Source: Mycobacterium sp. IS-3022
Lineage (GTDB): Bacteria > Actinomycetota > Actinomycetes > Mycobacteriales > Mycobacteriaceae
DNA length: 64,000 nt
Reading direction: 5' to 3'
Assembly (NCBI RefSeq): GCF_001500065.1
Contig: NZ_LQIN01000048.1
Location: 186,001 to 250,000 of the forward strand
Part shown: positions 27,210 to 36,648 of the stretch, one piece after another
How positions within the stretch are numbered: the stretch's first letter is position 1
How the letters are laid out: each line of letters starts with the position of its first letter
Position numbers and translations under genes: made by a program
Notes under the pieces: model-generated
Database searches by the model: none
Seen by the model: the letters and a program-made list of their open reading frames with translations, nothing else
Told to the model about the DNA's origin: nothing

Positions 27210-28286
27210 TCAGCCCTCGATGAACGTCTCGAGTTGCGCGCGAGCCACGTCGTCGGGCAGCTGCTTGGGCGGGCTCTTCATCAGGTAGGCCGACGCCGCC
27301 TCGACGGGGCCGCCGATGCCGCGGTCCTTGGCGATCTTCGCCGCGCGCACCGCGTCGATGATCACACCCGCCGAGTTCGGCGAATCCCACACCTCGAGCT
27401 TGTACTCCAGGTTCAGCGGCACGTCGCCGAACGCGCGGCCCTCAAGTCGCACGTAGGCCCACTTGCGGTCGTCGAGCCAGCCGACGTGATCGGACGGGCC
27501 GATGTGCACGTCCTTGGTGTTGAACTCACGCTGCAGGTTGGACGTGACGGCCTGGGTCTTGGAGATCTTCTTCGACTCCAGCCGCGAGCGCTCGAGCATG
27601 TTGAGGAAGTCCATGTTGCCGCCGACGTTGAGCTGCATCGTGCGGTCGAGTTGCACGCCGCGGTCCTCGAACAGCTTGGCCATCACGCGGTGGGTGATCG
27701 TCGCGCCGATCTGGCTCTTGATGTCGTCGCCGACGATCGGCACCCCGGCGTCGGCGAACTTCTTGGCCCACACGGGGTCTGACGCGATGAAGACGGGAAG
27801 CGCGTTGACGAACGCCACGCCGGCGTCAATCGCGCACTGGGCGTAGAACTTGTCGGCCTCCTCGCTGCCCACCGGCAGGTAGGACACCAGCACGTCGACC
27901 TCGGCGTCCTTGAGCGCCTTGACCACGTCGACCGGATCGGAGTCGGAGACCTCGATGGTGTCGGCGTAGTACTTGCCGATGCCGTCGAGTGTCGGGCCGC
28001 GCTGCACGGTCACGTTGGTCGGCGGCACATCGGCGATCTTGATGGTGTTGTTCTCGGACGCGAAGATCGCCTCGGACAGGTCGAAGCCGACCTTCTTGGC
28101 GTCGACGTCGAACGCGGCGACGAATTTGACGTCGCGCACGTGGTACGGGCCGAGACGCACATGCATCAGACCGGGCACAGTGGCCGTCTCATCGGCGTCC
28201 TGGTAGTACTGCACGCCCTGTACGAGCGACGACGCGCAGTTGCCCACGCCGACAATCGCGACCCGCACCTCTCCGTTTGATGCCAT
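27210..28286 (-). CDS. ino1: Inositol-1-phosphate synthase
   Basis: A 358-residue enzyme converting glucose-6-phosphate to inositol-1-phosphate with NAD+, the first step to phosphatidylinositol, mannosylated lipids and mycothiol. The Rossmann motif VAIVGVGNCASSLVQG (about residues 8-23) and VSYLPVGSEEADKFYAQC near 130-147 are visible. The ATG at 28286 is preceded by GAGAGAAG and matches the family start; the frame is open further upstream without a supporting site. Matches Rv0046c. It lies 38 nt downstream of the PadR gene stop and on the same strand, so PadR may share its transcript. Confidence 0.95.
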   Translation of the reverse strand: MASNGEVRVAIVGVGNCASSLVQGVQYYQDADETATVPGLMHVRLGPYHVRDVKFVAAFDVDAKKVGFDLSEAIFASENNTIKIADVPPTNVTVQRGPTLDGIGKYYADTIEVSDSDPVDVVKALKDAEVDVLVSYLPVGSEEADKFYAQCAIDAGVAFVNALPVFIASDPVWAKKFADAGVPIVGDDIKSQIGATITHRVMAKLFEDRGVQLDRTMQLNVGGNMDFLNMLERSRLESKKISKTQAVTSNLQREFNTKDVHIGPSDHVGWLDDRKWAYVRLEGRAFGDVPLNLEYKLEVWDSPNSAGVIIDAVRAAKIAKDRGIGGPVEAASAYLMKSPPKQLPDDVARAQLETFIEG

Positions 28287-28324
28287 GACGACTTCTCTCC
28301 TCTTCCGTACTGGTTCGGTTTTGC

Positions 28325-28879
28325 CTAGGGCTGCACTGCGTTGTCCGAGCGCCCTTGGCTCAGACGTTCCGCCGCTATCAGCTCGTTGAGCCATTTCACT
28401 TCGCGCTCGCTGGACTCCAGCCCGAGCTGATGGAGCTGTCGGGTGTACCGGTCGATTGAGCTGCTAGCCCGCGCGACGGCTTCGCGCAGACCCTCACGGC
28501 GTTCCTCTACCTGACGACGACGCCCCTCCAGAATCCGCATCCGGGCCTCGGCCGGGGTGCGGTTGAAGAAGGCGAGATGGACGCCGAAACCGTCGTCGGA
28601 GAAGTTCTGTGGGCCGGTGTCGGCCACCAGCTCGGCGAAGCGCTGCTTGCCCTTGTCGGTGAGCTGGTAGACGCGCCGCGCCCGGCGCATCTTCGGGGTG
28701 CCGTCCGGCGCCGCATCCTCGACGATGAGCCCGTCGGTCTGCATCCGCCGCAGCGCCGGGTACAGCGAGCCGTACGAAAACGCACGAAAGGCGCCGAGCA
28801 AGCCGGTCAGCCTCTTGCGGAGTTCGTAGCCGTGCATCGGCGATTCCAGCAGGAGCCCCAGGATGGCCAATTCCAGCAC
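28325..28879 (-). CDS. PadR family transcriptional regulator (Rv0047c-like)
   Basis: A 184-residue regulator: PadR winged helix (LELAILGLLLESPMHGYELR at the N-terminus, SYGSLYPALRRMQTDGLI recognition region, about residues 2-65) and a C-terminal helical Vir_reg_alph-type dimerisation segment. I choose the GTG at 28879 because AAGGGGG lies 9 nt upstream and the family begins at this Leu-Glu-Leu; a GTG at 28888 is the alternative. Directly upstream of ino1. A palindrome in its own promoter suggests autoregulation. Confidence 0.88.
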   Translation of the reverse strand: MLELAILGLLLESPMHGYELRKRLTGLLGAFRAFSYGSLYPALRRMQTDGLIVEDAAPDGTPKMRRARRVYQLTDKGKQRFAELVADTGPQNFSDDGFGVHLAFFNRTPAEARMRILEGRRRQVEERREGLREAVARASSSIDRYTRQLHQLGLESSEREVKWLNELIAAERLSQGRSDNAVQP

Positions 28880-28939
28880 CGAGGACACCCCCTTAAGAAA
28901 TCGCAGCTCGTCCGTTACGGCGGTTCGACACCTCGCACC

Positions 28940-28976
28940 ATAGTATCGCGCCGATATATTCGGCGCGAACATCGGG
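28940..28976 (-). promoter_or_regulatory. padR promoter with palindromic operator in the spacer
   Basis: On the minus strand a TACTAT/ATACTA -10 (28940-28946) is preceded by TTCGCG (28964-28969) about 17 nt away. The palindrome CGCGCCGA-TATAT-TCGGCGCG (28947-28967) fills the spacer almost exactly. A repressor bound here would block the polymerase; autoregulation by PadR is inferred. The 5' leader would be about 55 nt. Confidence 0.45.
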
Positions 28977-29001
28977 TTACCGTCGCGCGAACGGTCGGGC
29001 G

Positions 29002-29868
29002 TCAGCCGGGGTAGCGGACCTGCTTGACCGTGCCGTCACCGGCCAGCTCGATATAGCCGCTGCCGAAGTCGCTGGACACGTAGACGTCGATCGACAGGGC
29101 GCCGGGTGTGGTCGGGTCGTTGGCCGGAGCGATGCTCAAGTAGGTGCTGTCGACGTCCTCCGGCTTGATGCCCAGCGTCTCGGGGGCGCCCCGCAAGACG
29201 CCGACGACGGCCTTGGCGTCGAACTTGCCCAGATCGACCTCGACGGCGTCGCTGGTCTTCGAGCTCGACGTCGGATCGTCCCAGCCGCCGCGGTAGCTGT
29301 AGATGAGCTCGCGACGGTCCTCGTTCGGGTCCGGCCGGGTCAGCGACGCGTAGTCGGGGTAGACGACGAGGCGGTAGCCGGTGGTGTCGCCGAAGCGCTG
29401 CTTCATCTGCTCGAGCAGTCCGGTCAGCCCGCCGAGCGAGTGCAACTGCTTGGGCGGGGTGAGCACGACCGGGGTGATGCCGTCGGACTTGGCGCCCGGG
29501 TCGGAGGTGAAGTTCAGCGGCGACGGGGTGTTGCCGTACAGACCCCAGCCGATCGCGACGCCGAGGACCACGAGCACACCGGCCACCGCGAGACGCAAAC
29601 CCCAGCCGCCGCCGGGGACCGATACCGCCCGCGGCTTCTTCAGCGTCGGAAGTTGCACCGGCGCGTTGCCGGTCTGAAGGTCGGCCACCAGCGCCTGTAG
29701 TTCGCCGAGCGTCATGGCGGTGGTCGCGGCCTTGACCCGCTCGCCGTGCTCGGTCATCGACAGCTGGCCCTCGCTCAGCGCGCTGTCGAGGATCTGGCAG
29801 GTGTCGTTGCGATCACTGTCCTTCGCGCGCGTTCCCGGTGTCTGTCGGCCAGACCAGCTCGCTGCCAC
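29002..29868 (-). CDS. DUF1707 membrane-anchored protein (Rv0048c-like)
   Basis: A 288-residue protein. Residues about 14-65 are a DUF1707 domain (RAKDSDRNDTCQILDSAL and a TLGELQALVADL ending), followed by a basic linker and one membrane helix (LRLAVAGVLVVLGVAIGWGL, about 91-110). The C-terminal ~170 residues are extracytoplasmic with no family I recognise. Matches Rv0048c in size and place. The start is a GTG at 29868. Function unknown. Confidence 0.82.
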   Translation of the reverse strand: MAASWSGRQTPGTRAKDSDRNDTCQILDSALSEGQLSMTEHGERVKAATTAMTLGELQALVADLQTGNAPVQLPTLKKPRAVSVPGGGWGLRLAVAGVLVVLGVAIGWGLYGNTPSPLNFTSDPGAKSDGITPVVLTPPKQLHSLGGLTGLLEQMKQRFGDTTGYRLVVYPDYASLTRPDPNEDRRELIYSYRGGWDDPTSSSKTSDAVEVDLGKFDAKAVVGVLRGAPETLGIKPEDVDSTYLSIAPANDPTTPGALSIDVYVSSDFGSGYIELAGDGTVKQVRYPG

Positions 29869-29902
29869 GTCGATGATCGTAGAAGCAAAGATCAGCCGAT
29901 CC

Positions 29903-30754
29903 TCAACGGATGAGGCCCTGAGAGGTCAGCACGGCCAGCAGCGACCCGTCGGAGCCGCGCAGGGAGCCGTACGCCGAGACGCCTCCGTTGGCGACCGAAC
30001 CGCGCGACTCCAACAGCCGCCATGCGGTCGACGGAACGAGGTGCGCCCCGGGCTGCCACACCACGCTGAGGTCCAGGCTCAGCAGCCACGCGTCGACGAA
30101 GCCGCAGACCTTGCCCGGCGCGTCGAAGAGGTGGGCGTCGGCGTGCAGCACGTCGGCGATCTGCGGATGCTCGAGAGGGTCCCGTGTGTCGCCGGGGGCC
30201 CCGCAATCTGTGCTGACCCACAACGCCACCTCCGGCCGACGGTCCGCGAAGTGGGCGAGGCTCGCGGGGTAGTCCACGCCGCGGCGCTGGGCGAACCGCA
30301 GCGACGGGTACTCCTCGCCGATCCAGTCCAGCGACGACCCCGCCGACGGATCCGGCAGCGGCGAAGCCGCGGTGCCGTAGCGCTCGAAAGGGACCGGCGC
30401 ATCGACCGACGGTGGCCCGAGCCAGCCGTCGGCGAACCAGCTGTTGGCGAGCAGAATCGTGCGGCCGCGCTGGCGGACCGTCGCTTCGACGGCCGCGGCC
30501 GTGCGACCGCCGCGGATGCTGCGCACGTCGATTTCGAGCGGGCCGGGTACGCCGCCGTCGACGAAGGTCACCGACAGCGACGCCGCCGCCGGGCGGCCGC
30601 TGTGCGCGAACATCGCGGCCAAGGCGAGCGCCGAGGTGTAGCCGCCGAACGCGCGGCCGTCGAAGCACCAGTGCTCGGGAAGCTCACGGGTGAAGCGGCT
30701 GACGTCGTCGGCGGCCGGTCCAACGTCGAGGGCGAAGTCGCGCCCGTCCAGCAT
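29903..30754 (-). CDS. Acyl-CoA thioesterase-like protein (double hotdog)
   Basis: A 283-residue protein of the TesB/4HBT-like type, with the hotdog segment HWCFDGRAFGGYTSALALAA (about residues 27-46) and a second domain with FVDAWLLSLDLSV (about 216-228). These proteins hydrolyse or bind acyl-CoA. The ATG at 30754 has AGGAGAA 6 nt upstream. No counterpart sits between Rv0048c and Rv0049 in M. tuberculosis. Divergent from the DUF5318 gene. Confidence 0.82.
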   Translation of the reverse strand: MLDGRDFALDVGPAADDVSRFTRELPEHWCFDGRAFGGYTSALALAAMFAHSGRPAAASLSVTFVDGGVPGPLEIDVRSIRGGRTAAAVEATVRQRGRTILLANSWFADGWLGPPSVDAPVPFERYGTAASPLPDPSAGSSLDWIGEEYPSLRFAQRRGVDYPASLAHFADRRPEVALWVSTDCGAPGDTRDPLEHPQIADVLHADAHLFDAPGKVCGFVDAWLLSLDLSVVWQPGAHLVPSTAWRLLESRGSVANGGVSAYGSLRGSDGSLLAVLTSQGLIR

Positions 30755-30882
30755 GCAGTTCTCCTGAGGTTGACGGCATACGGCGAAAGTTGGTCCCGTA
30801 TCTCCAGATCAAACACCTTAGAGATGGCCTGGACCGCGCCGTCACGCTCCGGCAGTCGCATCGCCGACGTACTCTGGTCCTC

Positions 30883-31317
30883 GTGCGATTGCAGCGACAG
30901 GTGGTGGACTACGCGCTTCGGCGACGGTCCCTGCTGGCCGAGGTCTATTCGGGGCGCACCGGCGTCTCCGAGGTCTGCGACGCCAATCCCTATCTGCTGC
31001 GCGCCGCCAAGTTCCACGGCAAGCCCAGTTCGGTGACTTGCCCGATCTGCCGCAAGGAACAGCTCACCCTGGTTTCGTGGGTATTCGGTGACCATCTGGG
31101 CCCGGTGTCGGGTTCCGCACGAACCGCCGAGGAGTTGGTCCTGCTGGCATCCCGATACGACGAGTTCTCGGTACACGTGGTGGAGGTATGCCGCACCTGC
31201 AGCTGGAATCACCTGGTCAAGTCGTACGTGCTCGGCGCAGTCCCGCCAACCGGAGGTTCTCGGGGTTCACGCAGCACTCGGACCGCGCGCGAGCGTGCGC
31301 GCACGGCCAGTGAATAG
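30883..31317 (+). CDS. DUF5318 zinc-ribbon-like protein (Rv0049-like)
   Basis: A 144-residue protein starting at GTG 30883 (VRLQRQVVDYALRRRSLLAE), agreeing with the Rv0049 N-terminus. Two Cys pairs, CPIC near residue 47 and CRTC near 99, are spaced like a split zinc ribbon, and FHGKPSSVTCPICRKEQL precedes a helical region. No function is assigned. Always placed just before ponA1, here overlapping its GTG start by 8 nt, so probably translationally coupled and worth considering as a cell-wall accessory factor. Confidence 0.85.
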   Translation: MRLQRQVVDYALRRRSLLAEVYSGRTGVSEVCDANPYLLRAAKFHGKPSSVTCPICRKEQLTLVSWVFGDHLGPVSGSARTAEELVLLASRYDEFSVHVVEVCRTCSWNHLVKSYVLGAVPPTGGSRGSRSTRTARERARTASE

Positions 31318-33841
31318 CGAAGGGCGCCACGACCGGTCAGTCAACGATGTCCGTTCCGGACGCGGGGCTGATGGTGTGAGCGCGTCACACAGTCCACAGC
31401 AGCGCCCACCCGGCGGTCCCGGGAAGGGACCGCGGCGGTCGGCGCCGCCCGACGATCGGCACACCGCGGTGCTGCCGCCGGTTCGCGAGGCGCGACCGCC
31501 ACACCTGCGCGACCCGGTCGACGTCGTCAAGGCGGCGCTGGACGGCACGCCGGCACCCAAACCGCCGGCGCCTCCGCCCCCGCCGCGCAGGCCACCCGGC
31601 GGTGGGGGACCTCCGGGCGGGCCGTCGGGTCCGCGGCGCAACCTGCCCAAGCAGATCAACTGGAAGTGGGTGCGCCGGGGACTGCTCGCGGGCGCGGTGG
31701 TGTTCATCGTGCTGCCGCTCGTCACGTTCGCGATGGCCTACCTGATCGTCGACGTGCCCGAGCCGGGCGACATCCGAACCAACCAGGTGTCGACGATTCT
31801 GGCCAGCGACGGCAGCGAGCTGGCGAAAATCGTTCCGCCCGAAGGCAATCGGGTCGACGTCAACATCGACCAGATCCCGGTGCAGGTGCGCAACGCGGTG
31901 ATGGCCGCCGAGGACCGCAATTTCTATTCGAACCCGGGGTTCTCGTTCACCGGTTTCGCGCGCGCGATCAAGAACAACCTGGCCGGTGAGGACCTGCAGG
32001 GCGGGTCGACGATCACGCAGCAGTACGTCAAGAACGCGCTCGTCGGTTCCGAGCGCTCGGGTATCGGCGGGCTGATCCGCAAGGCCAAGGAGTTGGTCAT
32101 CTCGACGAAGATGTCCGGCGAATGGTCCAAAGACCAGGTGCTGCAGTCGTATCTGAACATCATCTACTTCGGCCGCGGCTCCTACGGCATCGCGGCCGCG
32201 TCGAAGGCGTACTTCGACAAGCCGGTCGAACAACTCAATGTCGCCGAAGGCGCACTTCTGGCCGCGTTGATCCAGCGGCCGTCCGGACTCGACCCCGCGG
32301 TCAACCTCGAAGGCGCCACCACGCGGTGGAACTGGGTGCTCGACGGCATGGTCGAGATCGGTGCGCTCTCCCCCGAGGAACGCGCCGCGCAGGTGTTCCC
32401 GGCGACGGTGCCGCCCGATCTGGCCCGCTCGCAGAACCAGACCACCGGGCCCAACGGCCTGATCGAGCGGCAGGTGCAAAAGGAACTGCTCGAACTGTTC
32501 GACATCAACGAGCAGACGCTGAACACCGAGGGCCTGCAGATCACCACGACGATCGACCCGGACGCGCAGGCCGCCGCGGTAGACGCGGCGACGGAGTACC
32601 TCGAGGGCCAGGACCCCGACATGCGGACCGCGATCGTGTCGATCGATCCACGCACCGGCGGGGTGAAGGCCTACTACGGCGGCACGGACGCCAACGGCTT
32701 CGACTTCGCCCAGGCCGGCCTGCCGACGGGTTCGGCGTTCAAGGTGTTCGCATTGGTCGCCGCGCTGCAGCAGGGCATGGGGCTGGGCACGCAGGTCGAC
32801 AGTTCGCCGCTGGAAGTCAACGGCATCAAGATCACCAACGTCGAGGGCGGCGGCTGCGGCACCTGCAACATCGCCGAGGCGCTGAAGCGCTCGCTCAACA
32901 CCAGCTACTACCGCCTCATGCTGAAGCTCAAGAACGGGCCCGAGGACGTCGCCGAGGCCGCCCATCAGGCCGGCATCGCCGAGAGCTTCCCCGGTGTCGA
33001 ACACACGCTGTCCGAGGACGGCAAAGGTGGTCCGCCCAACAACGGAATCGTGTTGGGCCAGTACCAGTCTCGGGTGATCGACATGGCGTCGGCATATGCG
33101 ACGTTGGCGGCCTCGGGTGTCTACCACAAGCCGCACTTCGTGCAGAAGGTCGTCAACTCCGAGGGCGAGGTGCTGTTCGACGCGTCCCAGCAGGACAACT
33201 CGGGCGAGCAGCGCATTGACAAGAAGGTGGCCGACAACGTCACCAGCGCGATGCAACCGATCGCCGCCTACTCCAACGGCCATGCGCTGGCCGGCGGACG
33301 GCCGTCGGCCGCCAAGACGGGCACCAACCAGCTCGGCGACACCGACGCCAACCGCGACGCGTGGATGGTCGGCTACACCCCGTCGCTGTCGACCGCGGTC
33401 TGGGTGGGCACCACCGAGGGCACCAAGCCGCTGGAGAACAAGTGGGGCGCGCCGATCTACGGCTCCGGTCTGCCCTCTGACATCTGGAAAGCCACCATGG
33501 ACGGCGCACTGGAGGGCACCGACGTCGAGGAGTTCCCCGAGCCCGAGGAGATCGGCGGCTACGCCGGGGTACCGCAGGCGCCCGCCCCACCGTCGACGAC
33601 GGCTGCCCCGACGACGCCACCGACGCCACCGTCGCAAACGGTCATCCAGCCGACCATCGAAGTCGCGCCGGGCATCACGATCCCGTGGGGCCCCCCGACG
33701 ACGGTGCCCGTCGGCCCGCCGGCACCGCCTGCCCCCGCGCCAGGACCGGTCGGCGCGCCCGTGCCCGCACCGCCGGGAGTGCCGCCACCGGGACCGGTCG
33801 GAGCACCCGTAGCGCCAGGCGCGCCCCTGCCGCCTCCGTGA
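31310..33841 (+). CDS. ponA1: Bifunctional penicillin-binding protein PonA1
   Basis: An 843-residue class A PBP that polymerises and cross-links peptidoglycan. A disordered Pro/Gly-rich cytoplasmic tail (about 1-120) leads to one membrane helix (about 125-147). The glycosyltransferase domain has its catalytic Glu in AAEDRNFYSNPGF (near residue 200) and GGSTITQQYVKN. The transpeptidase domain has SAFK (about 474), SLN (about 527) and KTG (about 668). A Pro-rich tail of ~80 residues ends the protein. The GTG at 31310 (VNSEGRHDR) resembles the extended M. tuberculosis PonA1 start; a GTG at 31376 is an alternative. Confidence 0.94.
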   Translation: MNSEGRHDRSVNDVRSGRGADGVSASHSPQQRPPGGPGKGPRRSAPPDDRHTAVLPPVREARPPHLRDPVDVVKAALDGTPAPKPPAPPPPPRRPPGGGGPPGGPSGPRRNLPKQINWKWVRRGLLAGAVVFIVLPLVTFAMAYLIVDVPEPGDIRTNQVSTILASDGSELAKIVPPEGNRVDVNIDQIPVQVRNAVMAAEDRNFYSNPGFSFTGFARAIKNNLAGEDLQGGSTITQQYVKNALVGSERSGIGGLIRKAKELVISTKMSGEWSKDQVLQSYLNIIYFGRGSYGIAAASKAYFDKPVEQLNVAEGALLAALIQRPSGLDPAVNLEGATTRWNWVLDGMVEIGALSPEERAAQVFPATVPPDLARSQNQTTGPNGLIERQVQKELLELFDINEQTLNTEGLQITTTIDPDAQAAAVDAATEYLEGQDPDMRTAIVSIDPRTGGVKAYYGGTDANGFDFAQAGLPTGSAFKVFALVAALQQGMGLGTQVDSSPLEVNGIKITNVEGGGCGTCNIAEALKRSLNTSYYRLMLKLKNGPEDVAEAAHQAGIAESFPGVEHTLSEDGKGGPPNNGIVLGQYQSRVIDMASAYATLAASGVYHKPHFVQKVVNSEGEVLFDASQQDNSGEQRIDKKVADNVTSAMQPIAAYSNGHALAGGRPSAAKTGTNQLGDTDANRDAWMVGYTPSLSTAVWVGTTEGTKPLENKWGAPIYGSGLPSDIWKATMDGALEGTDVEEFPEPEEIGGYAGVPQAPAPPSTTAAPTTPPTPPSQTVIQPTIEVAPGITIPWGPPTTVPVGPPAPPAPAPGPVGAPVPAPPGVPPPGPVGAPVAPGAPLPPP

Positions 33842-35499
33842 CCGAGGTGGGGGGCGAGGAGACCGGCGAACCGTCGACGGTGTCGCCCGGCACGGCGGCG
33901 CGCGACCTCAGGAGCCTCGACGACCGCGACCTGCCGAGCCGCACCGACGCGATCGGCTCCGCGCTGTCCGAGGTGATCGGCGGCCCGGTCGGCAGGCACG
34001 CGCTGATCGGCAGGCAACGGTTCCTCACCCCGCTGCGGGTGATGCTGATCATCGCGCTGGTGTTCCTGGCGCTCGGATACTCGACCAAGGCCGCGTGCCT
34101 GCAGACCACCGGCACCGGCACCGCCGATCAGCGGGTCGGCAACTGGGACAACCAGCGGGCGTATTACCAGCTGTGCTACTCCGACACGGTTCCGCTCTAC
34201 ACCGCCGAACTGCTGAACCTCGGCAAGTTCCCGTACAAGTCGAACTGGGTGGAGAAGGACGCCACCGGAGCGCCGCGAATCCAGTACGACGGCAACATCG
34301 CGGTGCGGTACATGGAATATCCGGTGCTGACCGGCATCTACCAATACCTGTCGATGTCGCTGGCCAAGACCTACACCGCGTTGACCAAATTGGGGCCGGT
34401 GCCGGTCATCGCCGAGGTGGTGATGTTCTTCAACATCGCCGCGTTCGGGCTGGCGTTGGCGTGGCTGATCACGGTGTGGGCGACGTCGCGGCTGGCCGGG
34501 CCGCGACGGGTCTGGGACGCCGCATTGGTGGCGGCGTCACCGTTGGTGATCTTTCAGATCTTCACGAATTTCGACGCCCTGGCAACGGCTTTCGCGACCG
34601 GCGCGCTGCTCGCCTGGGCGCGGCGAAGACCGGTGCTGGCCGGCGCGCTGATCGGGCTCGGCGTGGCGGCCAAGCTGTATCCGCTGCTGCTGTTGGCGCC
34701 GCTGGCGGTGTTGGCGGTGCGCACCGGCAAGCTGCGGGCGGTCGGCAAGACCGCCGCGGGCGCAGTGCTGACCTGGCTGGTGGTCAACCTGCCGATCATG
34801 GTGTTGTTCCCGCGGGGCTGGTCGGAGTTCTTCCGGCTCAACACCCGTCGCGGCGACGACATGGACTCGATCTACAACGTCATCAAGTCGTTCACCGGCT
34901 GGCGCGGTTTCGATCCCGACCTCGGCTTCTGGCAGCCGCCGACGGTGACCAACACGGTGTCCGCGATCCTGTTCGTATCGTGTTGCATCGCAATCGCTTA
35001 CATCGCGTTGACCGCCAAGCGGCGGCCACGCGTGGCGCAGATTGCGTTCCTGGTCGTGGCGGCGTTCCTGTTGACCAACAAGGTGTGGAGCCCGCAGTTC
35101 TCGCTGTGGTTGGTGCCGTTGGCGGTGCTGGCGCTGCCGCACCGGCGAATCCTGTTGGTGTGGATGACGATCGACGCGTTGGTGTGGGTGCCGCGGATGT
35201 TGTACCTCTACGGGGAGGCGAACCGGGGCCTGCCCGAGCAGCCGTTCACGATCACCGTGCTGCTGCGCGACGTCGCGGTGGTCGGGCTGTGCGCGTTGGT
35301 GATCCGCCAGATCTACCGTCCGGAACTGGACCTCGTGCGGGCGCGCGGGCTTGTCGACGACCCGGCGGGTGGAGTGTTCGACGGGGCGCCGGACGCGCCG
35401 CCGCGGTGGCTGCCGGACTGGCTGCGCCCGGACGCGTCGAGACTGCGCACAGATCGCGAATTCGCGGAAGATCGCGATCTGACTGCAGTTTCGAAGTAG
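33838..35499 (+). CDS. GT-C type glycosyltransferase-like membrane protein, GT87-like (Rv0051-like)
   Basis: A 553-residue polytopic protein with about ten membrane helices from residue 65 on, an N-terminal cytoplasmic segment and a first extracytoplasmic loop containing acidic residues, as in polyprenyl-phosphate-mannose-dependent GT-C transferases of family GT87. Donor and acceptor are unknown. The start is the GTG at 33838, which overlaps the ponA1 stop by 4 nt (GTGA), so it is coupled to ponA1. The Rv0052 homologue that follows in M. tuberculosis is absent here; a hairpin and the rpsF leader come next. Confidence 0.82.
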   Translation: MTEVGGEETGEPSTVSPGTAARDLRSLDDRDLPSRTDAIGSALSEVIGGPVGRHALIGRQRFLTPLRVMLIIALVFLALGYSTKAACLQTTGTGTADQRVGNWDNQRAYYQLCYSDTVPLYTAELLNLGKFPYKSNWVEKDATGAPRIQYDGNIAVRYMEYPVLTGIYQYLSMSLAKTYTALTKLGPVPVIAEVVMFFNIAAFGLALAWLITVWATSRLAGPRRVWDAALVAASPLVIFQIFTNFDALATAFATGALLAWARRRPVLAGALIGLGVAAKLYPLLLLAPLAVLAVRTGKLRAVGKTAAGAVLTWLVVNLPIMVLFPRGWSEFFRLNTRRGDDMDSIYNVIKSFTGWRGFDPDLGFWQPPTVTNTVSAILFVSCCIAIAYIALTAKRRPRVAQIAFLVVAAFLLTNKVWSPQFSLWLVPLAVLALPHRRILLVWMTIDALVWVPRMLYLYGEANRGLPEQPFTITVLLRDVAVVGLCALVIRQIYRPELDLVRARGLVDDPAGGVFDGAPDAPPRWLPDWLRPDASRLRTDREFAEDRDLTAVSK

Positions 35500-35529
35500 G
35501 CGGCCCGCTATTCGGCACCGCCGTCGCTT

Positions 35530-35585
35530 CGATTGTGAAACTACCTGCGCGACACGCCGTCGAAGCGCAGCCAGATTCACAATCG
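35530..35585 (+). terminator. Imperfect long hairpin after the GT-C gene
   Basis: CGATTGTGAA (35530-35539) and TGCGC (35546-35550) pair with GCGCA (35565-35569) and TTCACAATCG (35576-35585), with mismatches between the two stem parts and a 14-nt loop. It begins 31 nt after the stop codon. The outer arm word is the same as in the leuS-SDR hairpin. Probable terminator separating the ponA1 operon from the ribosomal operon. Confidence 0.5.
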
Positions 35586-35666
35586 CGACGAGGCGACGCC
35601 GAACAGCGCGATTTCGCAGATCAGCGCGGTTTCCTGTAGCCTGGGCCGGTTGCCGACGCAGGCGAC

Positions 35667-35709
35667 CCTCCTGCCACGGAACGACCGTGGCCGACAAGAC
35701 CGTAGGAGG
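35667..35709 (+). promoter_or_regulatory. S6:S18-type ribosomal protein leader upstream of rpsF
   Basis: CCTCCT (35667-35672) can pair with AGGAGG (35704-35709), the rpsF Shine-Dalgarno. Nested inside is a perfect hairpin GCCACGG/CCGTGGC (35673-35679 and 35685-35691). The 12-nt bulge on the 3' side contains CCG (35700-35702). A hairpin next to a bulged CCG, with the ribosome site closed by an outer stem, is the described layout of the RNA motif bound by the S6:S18 dimer, which represses rpsF operons. The assignment is by structure only. Confidence 0.6.
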
Positions 35710-35722
35710 TGATGAGGTCTTC

Positions 35723-36013
35723 ATGCGTCCATACGAAATCATGGTCATCCTCGACCCCACCCTTGACGAGCGCACCGTGGCTCCGTCGCTGGAAACGTTC
35801 CTCAACGTCATCCGCAAGGACGGCGGCAGCGTCGACAAGGTCGACATCTGGGGCCGCCGGCGGCTGGCATACGAGATCGCCAAGCACGCCGAGGGCATCT
35901 ACGCCGTCGTCGATGTCAAGGCCGAACCCGCGACTGTGACCGAGCTGGACCGCCAGCTCAACCTGAACGAGTCCGTGCTGCGGACCAAGGTCATGCGGAC
36001 GGACAAGCACTAG
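35723..36013 (+). CDS. rpsF: 30S ribosomal protein S6
   Basis: A 96-residue protein, MRPYEIMVILDPTLDERTVA at the N-terminus and LRTKVMRTDKH at the end, essentially the mycobacterial S6. S6 pairs with S18 on the 30S platform. The ATG at 35723 matches the family start and lies 13 nt after AGGAGG, somewhat long spacing. First gene of rpsF-ssb-rpsR-rplI. Confidence 0.96.
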   Translation: MRPYEIMVILDPTLDERTVAPSLETFLNVIRKDGGSVDKVDIWGRRRLAYEIAKHAEGIYAVVDVKAEPATVTELDRQLNLNESVLRTKVMRTDKH

Positions 36014-36103
36014 TCCCGAGAACAGGCTGTACGCGTCGGAGTGCTTCCGTAGGCTCGCCTGCGACCACTCGCCTGAGCTACACCGCCAACCCAGGAGGAC
36101 ATC

Positions 36104-36607
<504 letters not shown>

Positions 36608-36648
36608 TCCACAACCGATCAACGAAGTAGCAAGAAAGAGAAAGACAC

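Noticed and set aside
31385..33637. 750-residue minus-strand frame opposite ponA1
   Set aside because: Shadow of a strongly conserved gene; no start signal or motif.
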